NCBI RefSeq assembly: GCF_010894405.1
Contig: NZ_JAAIYA010000043.1
Span: 1 to 64,000 of the forward strand
Origin: Pyxidicoccus caerfyrddinensis
Lineage (GTDB): Bacteria; Myxococcota; Myxococcia; Myxococcales; Myxococcaceae
DNA: 64,000 bases
Direction of reading: 5' to 3'
In this document: positions 41,901-50,624 of the stretch, piece after piece
How the letters are laid out: each line of letters starts with the position of its first letter
Numbering within the stretch: position 1 is the first letter of the stretch
Program-made: the position numbers and the translations under genes
Notes under the pieces: model-generated
What the model was told of the DNA's origin: nothing
Database searches by the model: none
What the model saw: the letters and a program-made list of their open reading frames with translations, nothing else

Positions 41901-43334
41901 CTCCTGGGTGTAGTTCACGCAGCTGTAGTCCTGCGTGTCCGTGTAGCCGTCGCCGTCGTTGTCCCTGCCATCGCCGCAGGCGTCCTCGGCGAACTCGCTG
42001 TTGGAGGGGCGGCCCTGCTGGCAGAAGCCGCGCATGCCGCACTGCGGGTCGGCGCAGTCCGTCTTCCCGTCGCCGTCGTTGTCCTTGCCGTCGCTGCACG
42101 CCTCGGCGGAGGACTCCTTCGCCAGCGGGGACCAGGTGGCCTCGGCGCACACCGTCACGTGGGGATTCTTGGAGCAGCCGTAGTCCTGGCAGTCCTTGAA
42201 GCCGTTGTGGTCATTGTCGATGCCGTCGGAGCACTGCGCGTTGTCGGCCTCCGTCACCATGTCGCACAGGGCGATGGCCGGGTTCCACCGGCAGCGCAGG
42301 CTCTGGCAGTGCAGCGCGTCGTCCATGAAGCACTGCTCGGGCGTCACCGGCGCGGACTTATAGGGCTCGTTGATGAGGCCGGGCCCGGTGAGCGAGGTGT
42401 AGCGCACGAGGACCTCGCCGCCCTTTCCTCCCTTGCCGCCGTTGCTGCCGTTCTGGGCCTGGCGGGTGATGGTGGACGTCGTGCAGCTCACGCTGGGATT
42501 GGGGCCGTAATTGCCGGTGATGGTGGCGGTGATGGTGTCGGCCTGCCCATCCAGGCCATTCCAGCCGTCATCGCCCTTCTCGCCGGTGGCGTTGACGCGC
42601 ACGCCGTTGAGGACGTTGGTGTAGAGGACGAAGCTGCCCGCGTTGCGCCCGTCGCGCCCGGGGGGCAGGGGGTAGTCCGGCGGACGCGCCATGGCATTGC
42701 GGGAGCCCGGGGAGGTGCTCAGCGGAAAGCCGTTGGCGACGTAATCACCGGCGGCGATGACGAGCGTCGTGCCACCGGTGTCCACCGGGCCCGCCAATTC
42801 CACGCGCGGGGCCACGATGACGATGGCCGCATAGGGCTGGAGCGCGAGGTCCTCCGTCGAGGGGACGAAGAGCTCGGCGCAAGCGTGGGTGGTGCTGCAC
42901 GCGTTGCCGGCCAGCGTCTGCGCGGTGACGACGGGGGACTGCGTGGCGAAGACGCCGTCCGCCTGAGGCAGCAGGGCCTGGTTGCCCCGGAGGAAGACGG
43001 GGTAGTTGCGCGCGTACGACGTCAACAGCCGCACCTTGTCGGTGGTCTTGTGGCGGCTGGAGAGCACCCCGCGCAGGTCATCGAAGCGCGGAGAGGGGAG
43101 CACCCGCAGCAACTCCGCCACGGTGGTGTCCATGGTCGCGGGCGGCGGGGGCAGGCCCCGCAGCTCGCTGAAGTCCATGGGCGAGGAGAAGGCCAGCGGC
43201 TGGGCCGCGGTGGCCGTCTCCAGGCCGGAGGGGGTCTCCTCTTCGGGGAGACCTGACTCACCACATGCGCTCAGGACCAGCGCGCACACCAGTGCCCAGG
43301 CCCTGTGCGGGCGAAGGCTTCGGAAGGACGTCAT
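38931..43334 (-). CDS. Giant lipoprotein with eight DNDGDG calcium-type repeats and coiled coil
   Basis: A 1467-residue lipoprotein (lipobox LSAC, Cys24). Order: an N-terminal beta-rich part with a Gly-rich collagen-like stretch (about 230-310). Then come eight units of the form C-(S/T/G)-D-x-x-D-N-D-x-(D/N)-G...D-C-x-D-x-x-C (about 360-670), resembling thrombospondin-3/EF-hand calcium loops with disulfides. A Gly/Thr/Ala segment follows, then long coiled-coil helices (about 920-1010) next to a hydrophobic amphipathic stretch (FGDFLLDMVGTVAAAYGG), and a C-terminal beta domain (SLMGEWTLLVDSASF). The layout recalls Tc-toxin or pore-forming proteins, which is speculation. Start has AAAGGAG. Confidence 0.85.
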   Translation of the reverse strand: MTSFRSLRPHRAWALVCALVLSACGESGLPEEETPSGLETATAAQPLAFSSPMDFSELRGLPPPPATMDTTVAELLRVLPSPRFDDLRGVLSSRHKTTDKVRLLTSYARNYPVFLRGNQALLPQADGVFATQSPVVTAQTLAGNACSTTHACAELFVPSTEDLALQPYAAIVIVAPRVELAGPVDTGGTTLVIAAGDYVANGFPLSTSPGSRNAMARPPDYPLPPGRDGRNAGSFVLYTNVLNGVRVNATGEKGDDGWNGLDGQADTITATITGNYGPNPSVSCTTSTITRQAQNGSNGGKGGKGGEVLVRYTSLTGPGLINEPYKSAPVTPEQCFMDDALHCQSLRCRWNPAIALCDMVTEADNAQCSDGIDNDHNGFKDCQDYGCSKNPHVTVCAEATWSPLAKESSAEACSDGKDNDGDGKTDCADPQCGMRGFCQQGRPSNSEFAEDACGDGRDNDGDGYTDTQDYSCVNYTQESGDEECSDLLDNDGDGLGDCADPGCMPLAACGRGPVLALTSGFEELSDAACSDGVDNDLDGDADCADRECRINPKITTACGSERTVVNCSDGIDNDGDGKVDCSDSGCSGNPYVKTCEPETYPFLQEATAATCSDGLDNDGDGFKDCYDYQCSNSPLAGTVCGNTENTVAQCTDGVDNDGDYRIDCGDTNCSSNPFYGDLLCRQKLATWHDISMSEPYNGRYTDTRAEFLNAAAIGGKKGPAGNRASTPVIVVVQEAPPGSCEFYDDYLCVPRNETRTCFVGTKATAGTAGAAGTVGTVRALRATRRDVDMLRALLAPQSWRVAQAQGNAHFKRGELKEAAFAYSQNIAEMGGILAQAGMVCDVAPTGRPFADVYLYGALCPLMAHDVTKLSFLQGQRNFHGLTKDTPLNPHVRYEQLRSEFNTLYGVLDSSVGNWLTLSTTVQLSAWMGAHQTELTNEVTALGQERDVADQRIAVATAQLNALEQSMNNRKAAIASLTEAIQTTDTRIQEHYNAAGKDFGDFLLDMVGTVAAAYGGEFLTAIGGKAADALWGEVKKSFQSETSASSVPGSGPPSNDSNSFLSGVWDALKTAATDAAKSKPFKDKLKSGGTELWDVVSGNQKKPARSVLADEVKKEILSQSQVEITLDLLDLQAQLTKARAEYELAQMERDTVLLRQRNAVAARDALNSILAFGAGTELRQFDQLLVGQQVYSTAVRTLDQLTSRYWELIRVAEYQYLPFDPSNGDSAIPVAFRSQYDFNLLTYPEMMTRLVDLDGLKTHYVLSNTKYYQRLPGSRFHALTADELGRMKSLGDLLSGTTTYVGARFQITAAELAATPELSLRNGHRVRNVRINVVNASGTKTSVPGVLVRDTLDAFKLGNYRAEFELVEKDRYASGTTRQVLHYIPFTACVSRPPVCNLDDPSCSTAFQGAPFSDECSVAPDGSSPASNSFYDRSLMGEWTLLVDSASFASLGVVQAVEVVFMATGTVI

Positions 43335-43425
43335 TTTCGATTGCTCCTTTTGCTAGCGAGCAGAACGGGGAGCGCGGGTTTTCTTCCCCCCATGGCTCGA
43401 AAATGACTCCGGCCGTGGTGCGCGG

Positions 43426-44172
43426 CTACCTCCCCACGCGCAGCGTGTACGTGTAGTCGATGGGCGCGCCGAAGGGGGCGAGGGCCCGGACATTCACCAC
43501 GTGTTCGCCCGGTGAGAGCTGGAGCATCAGCCACCAGCCATCCGTCACGCCGCGCTGCTCGCCGCCGGTGAGGCACGGGTCGGGAATCTTCCCGATGAGG
43601 CTCGGGTCGCCGTCGAAGGTGAAGAGGCCGCTGGTGTGGCGGTGGCGGCGGACGTCGATGCGCCGTCCGTCGATGGTGACGACGAGGTCCTGCGTGCCGT
43701 TGTTGAAGTCGATGGCGCCCTGGCGGAGGAAGTCCTCCAGCGTCTGGCCCGGGGCGGGCTCGAAGGACGGGTCGGGGCAGGGGTAGTCGTTGATGATGAC
43801 CCACAGCGGCACGAGCACGGGCCGGTTCTTCGGGACGCGGCAGGTGCGCTGGAACGTGGTGTCCAGGTCATAGACGGGCACGAAGAAGATGGGGCCATCC
43901 TGGTCCACGTCGCAGTCCTGCTCCAGCAGCAGCATGGGACTGCGGTCCGCGGGGACGCGGAAGTGCCAGCGGTACCACTCCTTCGACCACTCCGTCACCG
44001 TGCGGCCGTGCACGCGCGCATGGGGAGGGAGCACCACGGCGCCTCGCGCCCCCAGCGCGTCCTCCACCTGGGCCGTGTCCGGCGGTGTCTCGGTGACGGG
44101 CGTGGGCTCCTCTCCCGCGCAGCCCGCGAGCCAGCCGGTGAGCACTGCCACTGCGATGATGTCGCCCTTCAT
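43426..44172 (-). CDS. Lipoprotein of unknown function
   Basis: A 248-residue lipoprotein (lipobox LAGC). The motif EWSKEWYRWHF followed by DCDVDQDGPIFFVPVYD resembles a widespread uncharacterised secreted family with a W/Y-rich opening and a Cys plus Gly-x-Phe-Phe turn. The end (GEHVVNVRALAPFG...YTYTLRVGR) is beta-rich. Start at 44172 behind AGGAGGG. It follows the AraC gene on the same strand with 31 bases between, so they may share a transcript and the regulator may control it. Confidence 0.75.
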   Translation of the reverse strand: MKGDIIAVAVLTGWLAGCAGEEPTPVTETPPDTAQVEDALGARGAVVLPPHARVHGRTVTEWSKEWYRWHFRVPADRSPMLLLEQDCDVDQDGPIFFVPVYDLDTTFQRTCRVPKNRPVLVPLWVIINDYPCPDPSFEPAPGQTLEDFLRQGAIDFNNGTQDLVVTIDGRRIDVRRHRHTSGLFTFDGDPSLIGKIPDPCLTGGEQRGVTDGWWLMLQLSPGEHVVNVRALAPFGAPIDYTYTLRVGR

Positions 44173-44203
44173 GTGTGGACCCTCCTGACGTGAGGGCTCC
44201 AAG

Positions 44204-45112
44204 TTAGAGAGGCGCGGCCACCCCGTATTGTACGCGCTTGTGCTGTCCGCGCCCCGCGAGCGCCGCGGCCCGGTAGGCCCCCGGCGTCACGCCCAGCGTG
44301 CGGCCGAAGTGCTTGATGAGGTGGCTCTGGTCCGTGAAGCCGCACGCCAGCGCCACCTCGGCCATGGGCAGCGGACCGGCCAACAATTCCTGCGCGCGGC
44401 GCAGGCGCAGGGCTCGCTGGTACACCTGCGGCGTCTGCCCGAGCTGGCGGTGGAAGGCGCGCACCAGGTGCCAGGGGCTGAGCCCGGCGACGCGCGCCAG
44501 CTCCTCCAGCGTCACGTTGCGCGTGGGGTCCGCGTCCAGCAGCTCGCGCGCCCGCCGCACGCCCGGAGGACACGCCGGAGCGCGTTGGCCCCGCCGCGTC
44601 AGCCCCGCGTGGCGCCGCAGCAGCACCACCAGCAGCCCGAGCAGCCGCTCCTCGCGCTCCAACGTCGCCGTCGCGCCGTCTTTCAAGGCGTCGAAGGTGC
44701 GGGTGAAGGACTCCAGCAGGTCCGGGTCCTGGAGCATGGGGGAGGCGAAGCCGGGCAGGGCTCCCGCGGGAGCCCCGGACTCCTCGGCCGCGCGGGTGAG
44801 CAGCGCGGCGGGGACGTAGAGGATGCGGTACGCCCAGCCGATGCTCGAGTCCGCGGCACGGCCTTCGTGCATCTCCCCGGGGGCGATGGCGAGCAGGCTG
44901 CCCGCCGAGGCCACGACGTGCTGCCCTTGCAGGTGCAGCGCATGGGCGCCCGCGTCATAGGCGACGAGGGAGAAGACGTCGTGGGAGTGCTTCGGGAAGG
45001 TCCACCGGGTATACGCCGCCTGGTGCAGCTCCAGTCCGGGCATCTCTGGCGCCACCCAGTAGCCGTCGCCCTCGCCTGTCTCCCGAGCCGTCCGCTGGGT
45101 GTCTCGCCGCAT
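44204..45112 (-). CDS. AraC-family transcriptional regulator
   Basis: A 302-residue regulator. The N-terminal cupin-like sensor (about 20-110) has PKHSHDVFSLVAYDAGAH and IAPGEMHEG. The C-terminal AraC double helix-turn-helix (about 195-295) has VTLEELARVAGLSPWHLVRAF and MAEVALACGFTDQSHLIKHF, the second being the family signature. It may regulate the adjacent lipoprotein gene; ligand unknown. Confidence 0.93.
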   Translation of the reverse strand: MRRDTQRTARETGEGDGYWVAPEMPGLELHQAAYTRWTFPKHSHDVFSLVAYDAGAHALHLQGQHVVASAGSLLAIAPGEMHEGRAADSSIGWAYRILYVPAALLTRAAEESGAPAGALPGFASPMLQDPDLLESFTRTFDALKDGATATLEREERLLGLLVVLLRRHAGLTRRGQRAPACPPGVRRARELLDADPTRNVTLEELARVAGLSPWHLVRAFHRQLGQTPQVYQRALRLRRAQELLAGPLPMAEVALACGFTDQSHLIKHFGRTLGVTPGAYRAAALAGRGQHKRVQYGVAAPL

Positions 45113-45240
45113 CGCTGCTCCTCTCGTTCGGGGACGGCCGCACGGGGCGTCGCGTCCCTGCCGGGCAAAAGAACGCTCGGCGCGGGAGGACGTATTGGGG
45201 GCGGGCCTACAACCCCGTGCATGGGAGGCGCGGACGGCGT

Positions 45241-45897
45241 ATGGAACGGCGCGTGAGCCCTGCTGACTCCCGCGGAATCCTCTTCGACCTCGACGGCACG
45301 CTGGTGGACTCGCTGCCGGACATCATCGACAGCTTCCTCCACGGCTTCCTGCACCTGGGGCTGCCCGCACCCGCCTACGCGGAGGTGCGTGCCCTCATCG
45401 GCCAGCCGCTGGACATGATGTACACGCAGTTCGCCCCCGAGCACGTGCCCGCGCTGTGCGCGGCCTACCGCGAGCACTACCCGCGCAACTTCCTCAACCG
45501 CTCCCGCACCTTCCCCGGCGTGGAGCAGGTGCTGCGCACCCTGCGCGAGCGGGGCTACCTGCTGGCGGTGGCCACCACCAAGCGCAGCGACATGGCGCGC
45601 CGCTTCGTGGACGCGCTGGGGTTGGGCGGGCTGCTGCACCACGTGCAGGGCACGGACGGCTTCCCGCACAAGCCGGCGCCGGACGTGCTCCACCGGGCCC
45701 TCGCGGCGCTGGGCACCGGAGGGCTGTGGATGGTGGGGGACACCACGCTGGACCTGCGCGCGGGACAGGCCGCGGGCCTGCGCACCTACGGCGTCACCTG
45801 GGGCACCCACTCGCTGGACGAGCTGGCCAGCGCCACCCCCGACGAGCTGCAGCCCGACCTGGAGCGGCTCCTGGCGCACCTGCCGCCGCTGGCCTGA
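45241..45897 (+). CDS. HAD-family phosphatase, phosphoglycolate-phosphatase-like
   Basis: A 218-residue HAD subfamily IA enzyme with all four motifs: DLDGT (nucleophile Asp16, acid Asp18), ATTKRS (motif II Thr), the motif III Lys in HKPAPD and VGDTTLDLRAG (motif IV). The helical cap lies between motifs I and II. It would hydrolyse a small phosphate ester such as phosphoglycolate. Start: ATG 45241 is preferred; GTG 45253 and ATG 45217 are possible, as none has a perfect ribosome site. Divergent from the AraC gene. Confidence 0.9.
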   Translation: MERRVSPADSRGILFDLDGTLVDSLPDIIDSFLHGFLHLGLPAPAYAEVRALIGQPLDMMYTQFAPEHVPALCAAYREHYPRNFLNRSRTFPGVEQVLRTLRERGYLLAVATTKRSDMARRFVDALGLGGLLHHVQGTDGFPHKPAPDVLHRALAALGTGGLWMVGDTTLDLRAGQAAGLRTYGVTWGTHSLDELASATPDELQPDLERLLAHLPPLA

Positions 45898-46026
45898 AGC
45901 GCGGCGTCGCGGACAGAACGGAAGGTGAAGCCCAGCGCCTGGAGGCAGCCCCGCTCCGGCGGAGGCGTGGGATGGTCGCCGCGCTCAGCTGCTTCGACAC
46001 GTGCCACCCATCCACCCGGAGCCTCC

Positions 46027-46908
46027 ATGAAGAACGTCCTCGTTTCCCTCCTCACCTGCGTGCTGCTCGCGCTCGTCACCGGCTGCAAGGGGGGAGACAG
46101 GGGCGAAGGGGCCGCGAAGCAGGACGCGGGCGCACCGGCGGCGGAGGGCAATGCGCTCACCGTCAAGGGCAGCGACACCATGGTCATTCTCGGCCAGCAG
46201 TGGGCCGAGGCGTTCATGAAGGCGCGCCCGGACCTTCGCGTCCAGGTGACGGGAGGTGGCTCCGGCACGGGCCTCGCGGCGCTGCTCAACGGCACCACCG
46301 AGGTTGCGATGTCCAGCCGCCCCATCAAGCCGGCCGAGGCCCAGCAGGTGAAGGCGCGCCACGGTGTGGAGGCGAAGGGCACGGCGGTGGCGAGGGACGG
46401 CGTCACCTTCTACGTGCACGAGTCCAACCCGGTGCGGGCGCTCAGCATCGACCAGCTCCAGGCCATCTACCTGGGGGATTTGAAGAACTGGAAGGAGGTG
46501 GGCGGCCCGGACGCGCGCATCGCCGTGTACTCGCGAGAGAACTCGTCGGGCACGTATGTCTTCGTGAAGGACGAGGTGCTGAAGGGGCAGGACTTCACCT
46601 CCGAGGCGCTGACGCTGCCGGGCACCGCCGCCGTGGTGAATGCGATATCCAAGGAGAAGTACGGCATTGGCTTCGGCGGCGCGGCCTACGGCAAGGGCAT
46701 CCGGGAGCTGGCGGTGAAGGTCGGCAACGACGAGGTGGCGCCGACGGAAGCGAACATCCAGAGCGGCAGATACCCGCTCAGCCGCGACCTCTTCTTCTAC
46801 ACGCGCGGCGAGCCCTCGGGCCGGGCGAAGACCTTCATCGACTTCACGCTCTCGCCCGAGGGGCAGGCCATCGTCACGAAGGTGGGCTACTTCCCGCTGA
46901 AGAAGTAG
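46027..46908 (+). CDS. Phosphate-binding (PstS-like) lipoprotein
   Basis: A 293-residue ABC-type solute-binding protein of the PBP-like family. Lipobox VTGC, then LTVKGSDTMVILGQQWAEAF, the phosphate-contacting GGGSGTGLAAL and a MSSRPIKPAE loop, and SRENSSGTYVF, all as in PstS. No pstCAB, phoU or phoB is present, so the transporter partners are elsewhere or it acts as a stand-alone sensor. Start at 46027 with GGAGCC. The gene ends 11 bases before the convergent rnhA. Confidence 0.9.
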   Translation: MKNVLVSLLTCVLLALVTGCKGGDRGEGAAKQDAGAPAAEGNALTVKGSDTMVILGQQWAEAFMKARPDLRVQVTGGGSGTGLAALLNGTTEVAMSSRPIKPAEAQQVKARHGVEAKGTAVARDGVTFYVHESNPVRALSIDQLQAIYLGDLKNWKEVGGPDARIAVYSRENSSGTYVFVKDEVLKGQDFTSEALTLPGTAAVVNAISKEKYGIGFGGAAYGKGIRELAVKVGNDEVAPTEANIQSGRYPLSRDLFFYTRGEPSGRAKTFIDFTLSPEGQAIVTKVGYFPLKK

Positions 46909-46919
46909 CGAAGGCCGGC

Positions 46920-47684
46920 TCAGTCCTCCGCCTGGACGTCCTGGGGCTGCACGCCCCACTCCTCCAGCACCTGCGCCTCGTCCTGCGCGCTGCGCGTCTT
47001 CTTGAAGCGGGCGCCCGGCACGCCCTTCACGCGGCGCTCGCACGCGGCCCAGGTGGCGTGGCGCTTCACGGCGCGGCCCACCTCGCTCAGGTAGGAGTAC
47101 GCCTTGCTGGAGCCATTGCGCTCGCCGGGCTTCTTCTCGGGGACGGACGTGTCGTCGGGGATGTCGCTCACCGCGATGCCGTACCCCTGCAGCGGGCCCG
47201 AGTAGAGCACGGGCGTCTTGCGTTTGGAGTAGGCGACGGCAATCTCGTCCACGCGTTCGTTGCCGGGCACGCCCACGTGGCCGCGGACGTACTTCCACTC
47301 CACGGCGGCGTCCTCGCCGGAGAAGGTCTTCTTGCGCTCGGCGAGCAGGGCCATGAGCCGCTTCCAGTAGGCGGCATTGGCCACGTCACCGCCGTCGGCG
47401 GTCTTCCACCCGCGCTTGCTCCAGCCGAAGGCCCACTTGGTGATGCCCTGGATGACGTAGGTGGAGTCCGTGAGGATGTGCAGCGGCCCCGGGGTGCGCT
47501 CCAGGTGGCGCAGTGCCTTGCCTGCGGCGGTCAGCTCCATCCGGTTGTTGGTGGTCTCCGCCTCGTGGCCTCCCAGCTCCGTCACCTGGCCGTCGGGCGT
47601 GACGATGATGACGCCCCAGCCGCCAGGGCCGGGGTTGCCGGAACATGCACCGTCGGTGAACACCAGCGTGGCGCGACTCTCCAT
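46920..47684 (-). CDS. rnhA: Ribonuclease HI with C-terminal extension
   Basis: A 254-residue RNase HI that degrades the RNA strand of RNA-DNA hybrids. The catalytic residues are D11 (FTDGACSGNPGPGGWG), E50 (NNRMELTAA), D73 (LTDSTYVI) and D146 (GNERVDEIA), with H136 (RGHVGVPG) and a basic handle region (KWAFGWSKRGWKTADG). About 100 residues follow the catalytic domain; they are charged and contain WAACERRVKGVPGARFKK, a motif often found in bacterial RNase H extensions. Start ATG 47684. Confidence 0.95.
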   Translation of the reverse strand: MESRATLVFTDGACSGNPGPGGWGVIIVTPDGQVTELGGHEAETTNNRMELTAAGKALRHLERTPGPLHILTDSTYVIQGITKWAFGWSKRGWKTADGGDVANAAYWKRLMALLAERKKTFSGEDAAVEWKYVRGHVGVPGNERVDEIAVAYSKRKTPVLYSGPLQGYGIAVSDIPDDTSVPEKKPGERNGSSKAYSYLSEVGRAVKRHATWAACERRVKGVPGARFKKTRSAQDEAQVLEEWGVQPQDVQAED

Positions 47685-47760
47685 GCCGCCACCCTATGCG
47701 GCGGTGGCCCGGGGCCGCCAGGGAGACGAACACCGGAGGTCGTCACCGGAGCACCGGGAA

Positions 47761-47794
47761 GGCGGCTCCCGCGCGCCGGGTGCGGGGAGCCGCC
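47761..47794 (-). terminator. 10-bp hairpin after the BON-domain gene
   Basis: Perfect arms GGCGGCTCCC / GGGAGCCGCC with a 14-base loop, beginning 13 bases past the stop codon at 47808. TT follows on the minus strand. Confidence 0.6.
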
Positions 47795-47807
47795 GTGGAC
47801 TCGCGCG

Positions 47808-48695
47808 CTATGAGCGGGCGACCCGGGTGGGCGGGGTGCCGGGCGTCCCGGTGCTCGTGGCGCCGAGCTGCTCGGGACGGCTGACCTTGAGCTGGTTGTG
47901 GACGTCCTTCACGCCGAGCACCTCCTCGACGATGTCCTCGATGATGCGCTTGTCGCGGCGCTCATCGACGAAGCCCGTCAGCGTGACTTCGCCGGCCTTC
48001 ACCTGCACCTCCACGTCCTCGGCGTTCACCCACCCGTGCATGAGCCGGTCGTAGATGTCCTCGCGGACGCGGTCATCCGAGCGCGTGTACGCCTTGGGCC
48101 CCTTGCCCAGCTTGCGCACGCCCTCGCGGAACCTGTCGCCGAGCCGCTCGAAGGGGCCGCGCTCGTCGGTGTCCCGGCGGAGGTTGAGCCCGTCGGTCCT
48201 GTCTCGCGCCATGTAGGTGCCGAAGCCGCGGTCCTGGCCCCGGTCGTAGCCGAGGTCCCGCTCGGACCATCCGCCCCCGAAGGTGCCCGGCACGCTGTAC
48301 TGCCCGTAGCCCGGGCGAGCGTTCCAGTCGTTCCCGGTGAGGCCAGGCGTGCGGCTGTAGCCGCCCTGATTCCCCTGGAAGTTGACGCCCGGGTTGTAGT
48401 TGTAACCGCTGTTGTAATCCCGGCTGTAGTCGCGGTCCGGGTCCCGGTTGTAGTCACGGGTGTTGTAGTCGCGGGCGTAGCGGCCGGTGTCCTCGCGCAT
48501 GCCCCGGCCGTAATCCTCGTAGCCGCGGCCGAAGCCGCCGCCCACGTATCCCTGCCCGCCCTGCCACGGGCCACGCTCCTGCCTTGGCCCCGGGTCGCTG
48601 CCCCGGTAGCCATCGTCCATGTCCCGCTCCCGGGCTCCCCAGCGGTCCCGGTCGTCTCCGAGGAAGCGACGGTTCTCGTAGTCCCTGTACGCCAT
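47808..48695 (-). CDS. BON-domain protein with Arg/Tyr/Asp/Gly-rich N-terminus
   Basis: A 295-residue protein. The first 170 residues are low-complexity, dominated by R, D, Y, G and N with repeated RDYN and GRGYEDYG-like elements. A BON domain follows (about 210-280: DRVREDIYDRLMHGW, VEVQVKAGEVTLTGFV, DIVEEVLGVKDVHNQL). BON domains bind membranes or interact with other envelope proteins. No signal peptide is visible. Start: AAGGAG sits directly against the first ATG but 9 bases before the second, so 48695 is chosen over 48704. Confidence 0.85.
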   Translation of the reverse strand: MAYRDYENRRFLGDDRDRWGARERDMDDGYRGSDPGPRQERGPWQGGQGYVGGGFGRGYEDYGRGMREDTGRYARDYNTRDYNRDPDRDYSRDYNSGYNYNPGVNFQGNQGGYSRTPGLTGNDWNARPGYGQYSVPGTFGGGWSERDLGYDRGQDRGFGTYMARDRTDGLNLRRDTDERGPFERLGDRFREGVRKLGKGPKAYTRSDDRVREDIYDRLMHGWVNAEDVEVQVKAGEVTLTGFVDERRDKRIIEDIVEEVLGVKDVHNQLKVSRPEQLGATSTGTPGTPPTRVARS

Positions 48696-48927
48696 GGCGT
48701 GCATCTCCTTCGAGCGTGCGGATGCGTGTCACGTGACGGTGACGCGTGCGGTCTGGTGTCTTTGTCGGTGTCACGTGGGGCCCGCGGCGCACGGAGGCTC
48801 GCGGGTCCTCGGCAAGACTGGGACGTCAACGCCGTGCGGCAACGGGTGACCGGAGATGCGTCGGCAGTCCGCCTGCTGTGCAGTCACCGGCCCGCGAGGC
48901 GCGTGGAGGCGGAGAATAAAGCGCGGC

Positions 48928-49515
48928 TCACTTCAACCGTGCGAGGTCCGCCACGGTGTCCACGTCCTCGTCCCCGCCGGGGAGGAGAACCTCCGCCACG
49001 CGTGAGGGCTCGCGGGCAATCACCCCACGCGCGCCCTGCTCGGGGCCGAGCGCTTCCAGTTCCGGGAACACGGCGCGGGAGAACAATGCCGGAACGCCTC
49101 GTGTGCCGTCGTACGTGGACGCCACCACGGCCGTGCCAGTCCTCCGCCACGTCTCCACCAGCGCCTTCAGGTGTGCGGCGTCCACACGGAGCTGGTCGCA
49201 CAGCATGACGAGCACGGCGTCCATGGACGAAGCCTCGTGCCGGCGGGTGAGCGCGTGCACTCCCGCGACGAGCGAGCCGCCGGGACCCGCCGCCCACTCC
49301 GCATGCTCGACGACGTGTACCGGCAGCCCGAGCAGCTCGACGGCCACGGCCTCATGGTGCGCGCCGAGTACCACCACCACGGGGCCACACTCCGCCGCGA
49401 GGGCTGCTTCCGCGGCCCGGCGCACCAGCGTCTTTCCCTCGTGAAGCACGAGCTGCTTCGGACGCCCCAGCCGCGACGAGCCACCGGCCGCGAGCACCAC
49501 CACGCCCACCGTCAC
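48928..49515 (-). CDS. MocA-like molybdenum-cofactor nucleotidyltransferase
   Basis: A 195-residue NTP transferase with the MobA/MocA N-terminus VVLAAGGSSRLGRPKQL and LCDQLRVDAAHL, the metal-binding region. It would transfer CMP (MocA) or GMP (MobA) to molybdopterin. Pairing with xdhC favours the MocA role, supplying cytosine-dinucleotide or finished cofactor to a xanthine-dehydrogenase-family enzyme. Start is GTG overlapping the xdhC stop as GTGA, so translation is coupled. Confidence 0.88.
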   Translation of the reverse strand: MTVGVVVLAAGGSSRLGRPKQLVLHEGKTLVRRAAEAALAAECGPVVVVLGAHHEAVAVELLGLPVHVVEHAEWAAGPGGSLVAGVHALTRRHEASSMDAVLVMLCDQLRVDAAHLKALVETWRRTGTAVVASTYDGTRGVPALFSRAVFPELEALGPEQGARGVIAREPSRVAEVLLPGGDEDVDTVADLARLK

Positions 49516-50624
49516 GCGAGCTTCCGAGCCGGAGGCGTCGCCGCTGAATGGATGGGCGCCTGTCGCTCGCGCAGCTTGCCGCCGTCGCGGTCCGCCACCA
49601 CCGCCTGCAGCTCCGAGACGATGGACAGGGCAATCTCCTCAGCGCCCTCCGCGCCCAGGTCCAGTCCCACGGGCGCGTGCAGCTTCTCCAACTGCGCGGG
49701 CGTGGGCGGGGAGGACAGTTCCGCGAGCAACCGCTCCGTGCGCGAGCGAGGCCCCAGCACACCCAGGTAGCGCAGCTCCCGGGACAGCAATCGCGGCAGC
49801 AGCTCGCGGTCCTGCGGCAGGCTGTGCGTCATCAGCACCGCGAGCGTGCGCGGCGGCAGCGTCAGCGCGTCGACCGCGTCACGAGCCTTCGCGGACACCA
49901 CCGCGTGCGCCAGGGGGAAGCGGCGCCGCAGCGTCTCCGAGGGCCGGTCCGCGACGACGGTGACCTGCCAGCCCAGGCTCGCGGCCTGCGTCACCACGGG
50001 CGCCACGTCGAAGCCGCTGCCGAAGAGCACCAGCGGATGCGGCGGGTCCACCACCTCCACGAGCACGTCCGCGCCACCGCACGGGCCGCTCCAGGTCCGT
50101 CCCGCCTCGAGGGCCTCGCGAGCCGCCTCGCGCACGGCCTCGCGCAGCGCTCCGGACAGGTCTCCCGCCTCCGTGCCGTCCGCGCGCACCAGCAGTCGCG
50201 AGCCCACGGCGCTGGCGGGGCCCCGGTACACGGTGGCCACCACCGCGCGGCGTTCCGCCAGCCGGGCCTCGGCGGCGAAGGTGAGCGCCTCCCCGGGGCC
50301 GGGCTCGAAGCGCTCCAGCAGCACGTCCACCACGCCGTTGCACCCGAGCGCGAAGGACAGGCTGCCCTCCTCCTCGGCGTTGTCGCCGGTGGAGTCGTAG
50401 CGCAGCAGGCGCGGGCCGGTGCTCGTCCAGAAGAAGGCCTTGCGGACGATGTCGGCCTCCAGGCAGCCGCCGCTCACGCCCCCGGCCAGCCACCCGTCCT
50501 CGCCCATCAGCATGCGAGCACCGGGCTTGCGGTACGACGAGCCGGACACGGCGACGACGGTGGCCAGCACCAGCGGACCTTGGGCGCGCTGCCGGGCCCG
50601 GAGGATGGCGTCGAGGTCTTTCAT
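49512..50624 (-). CDS. xdhC: XdhC/CoxI-family molybdoenzyme maturation factor
   Basis: A 370-residue protein. The N-terminal XdhC/CoxI domain has LATVVAVSGSSYRKPGARML and GGVSGGCLEADI with its conserved cysteine. The C-terminal Rossmann domain has LVLFGSGFDVAPVV and YLGVLGPRSRTERLL. It inserts the sulfurated cofactor into xanthine-dehydrogenase-type enzymes. The downstream gene overlaps by 4 bases. The molybdoenzyme itself is not in the window. Confidence 0.92.
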   Translation of the reverse strand: MKDLDAILRARQRAQGPLVLATVVAVSGSSYRKPGARMLMGEDGWLAGGVSGGCLEADIVRKAFFWTSTGPRLLRYDSTGDNAEEEGSLSFALGCNGVVDVLLERFEPGPGEALTFAAEARLAERRAVVATVYRGPASAVGSRLLVRADGTEAGDLSGALREAVREAAREALEAGRTWSGPCGGADVLVEVVDPPHPLVLFGSGFDVAPVVTQAASLGWQVTVVADRPSETLRRRFPLAHAVVSAKARDAVDALTLPPRTLAVLMTHSLPQDRELLPRLLSRELRYLGVLGPRSRTERLLAELSSPPTPAQLEKLHAPVGLDLGAEGAEEIALSIVSELQAVVADRDGGKLRERQAPIHSAATPPARKLA

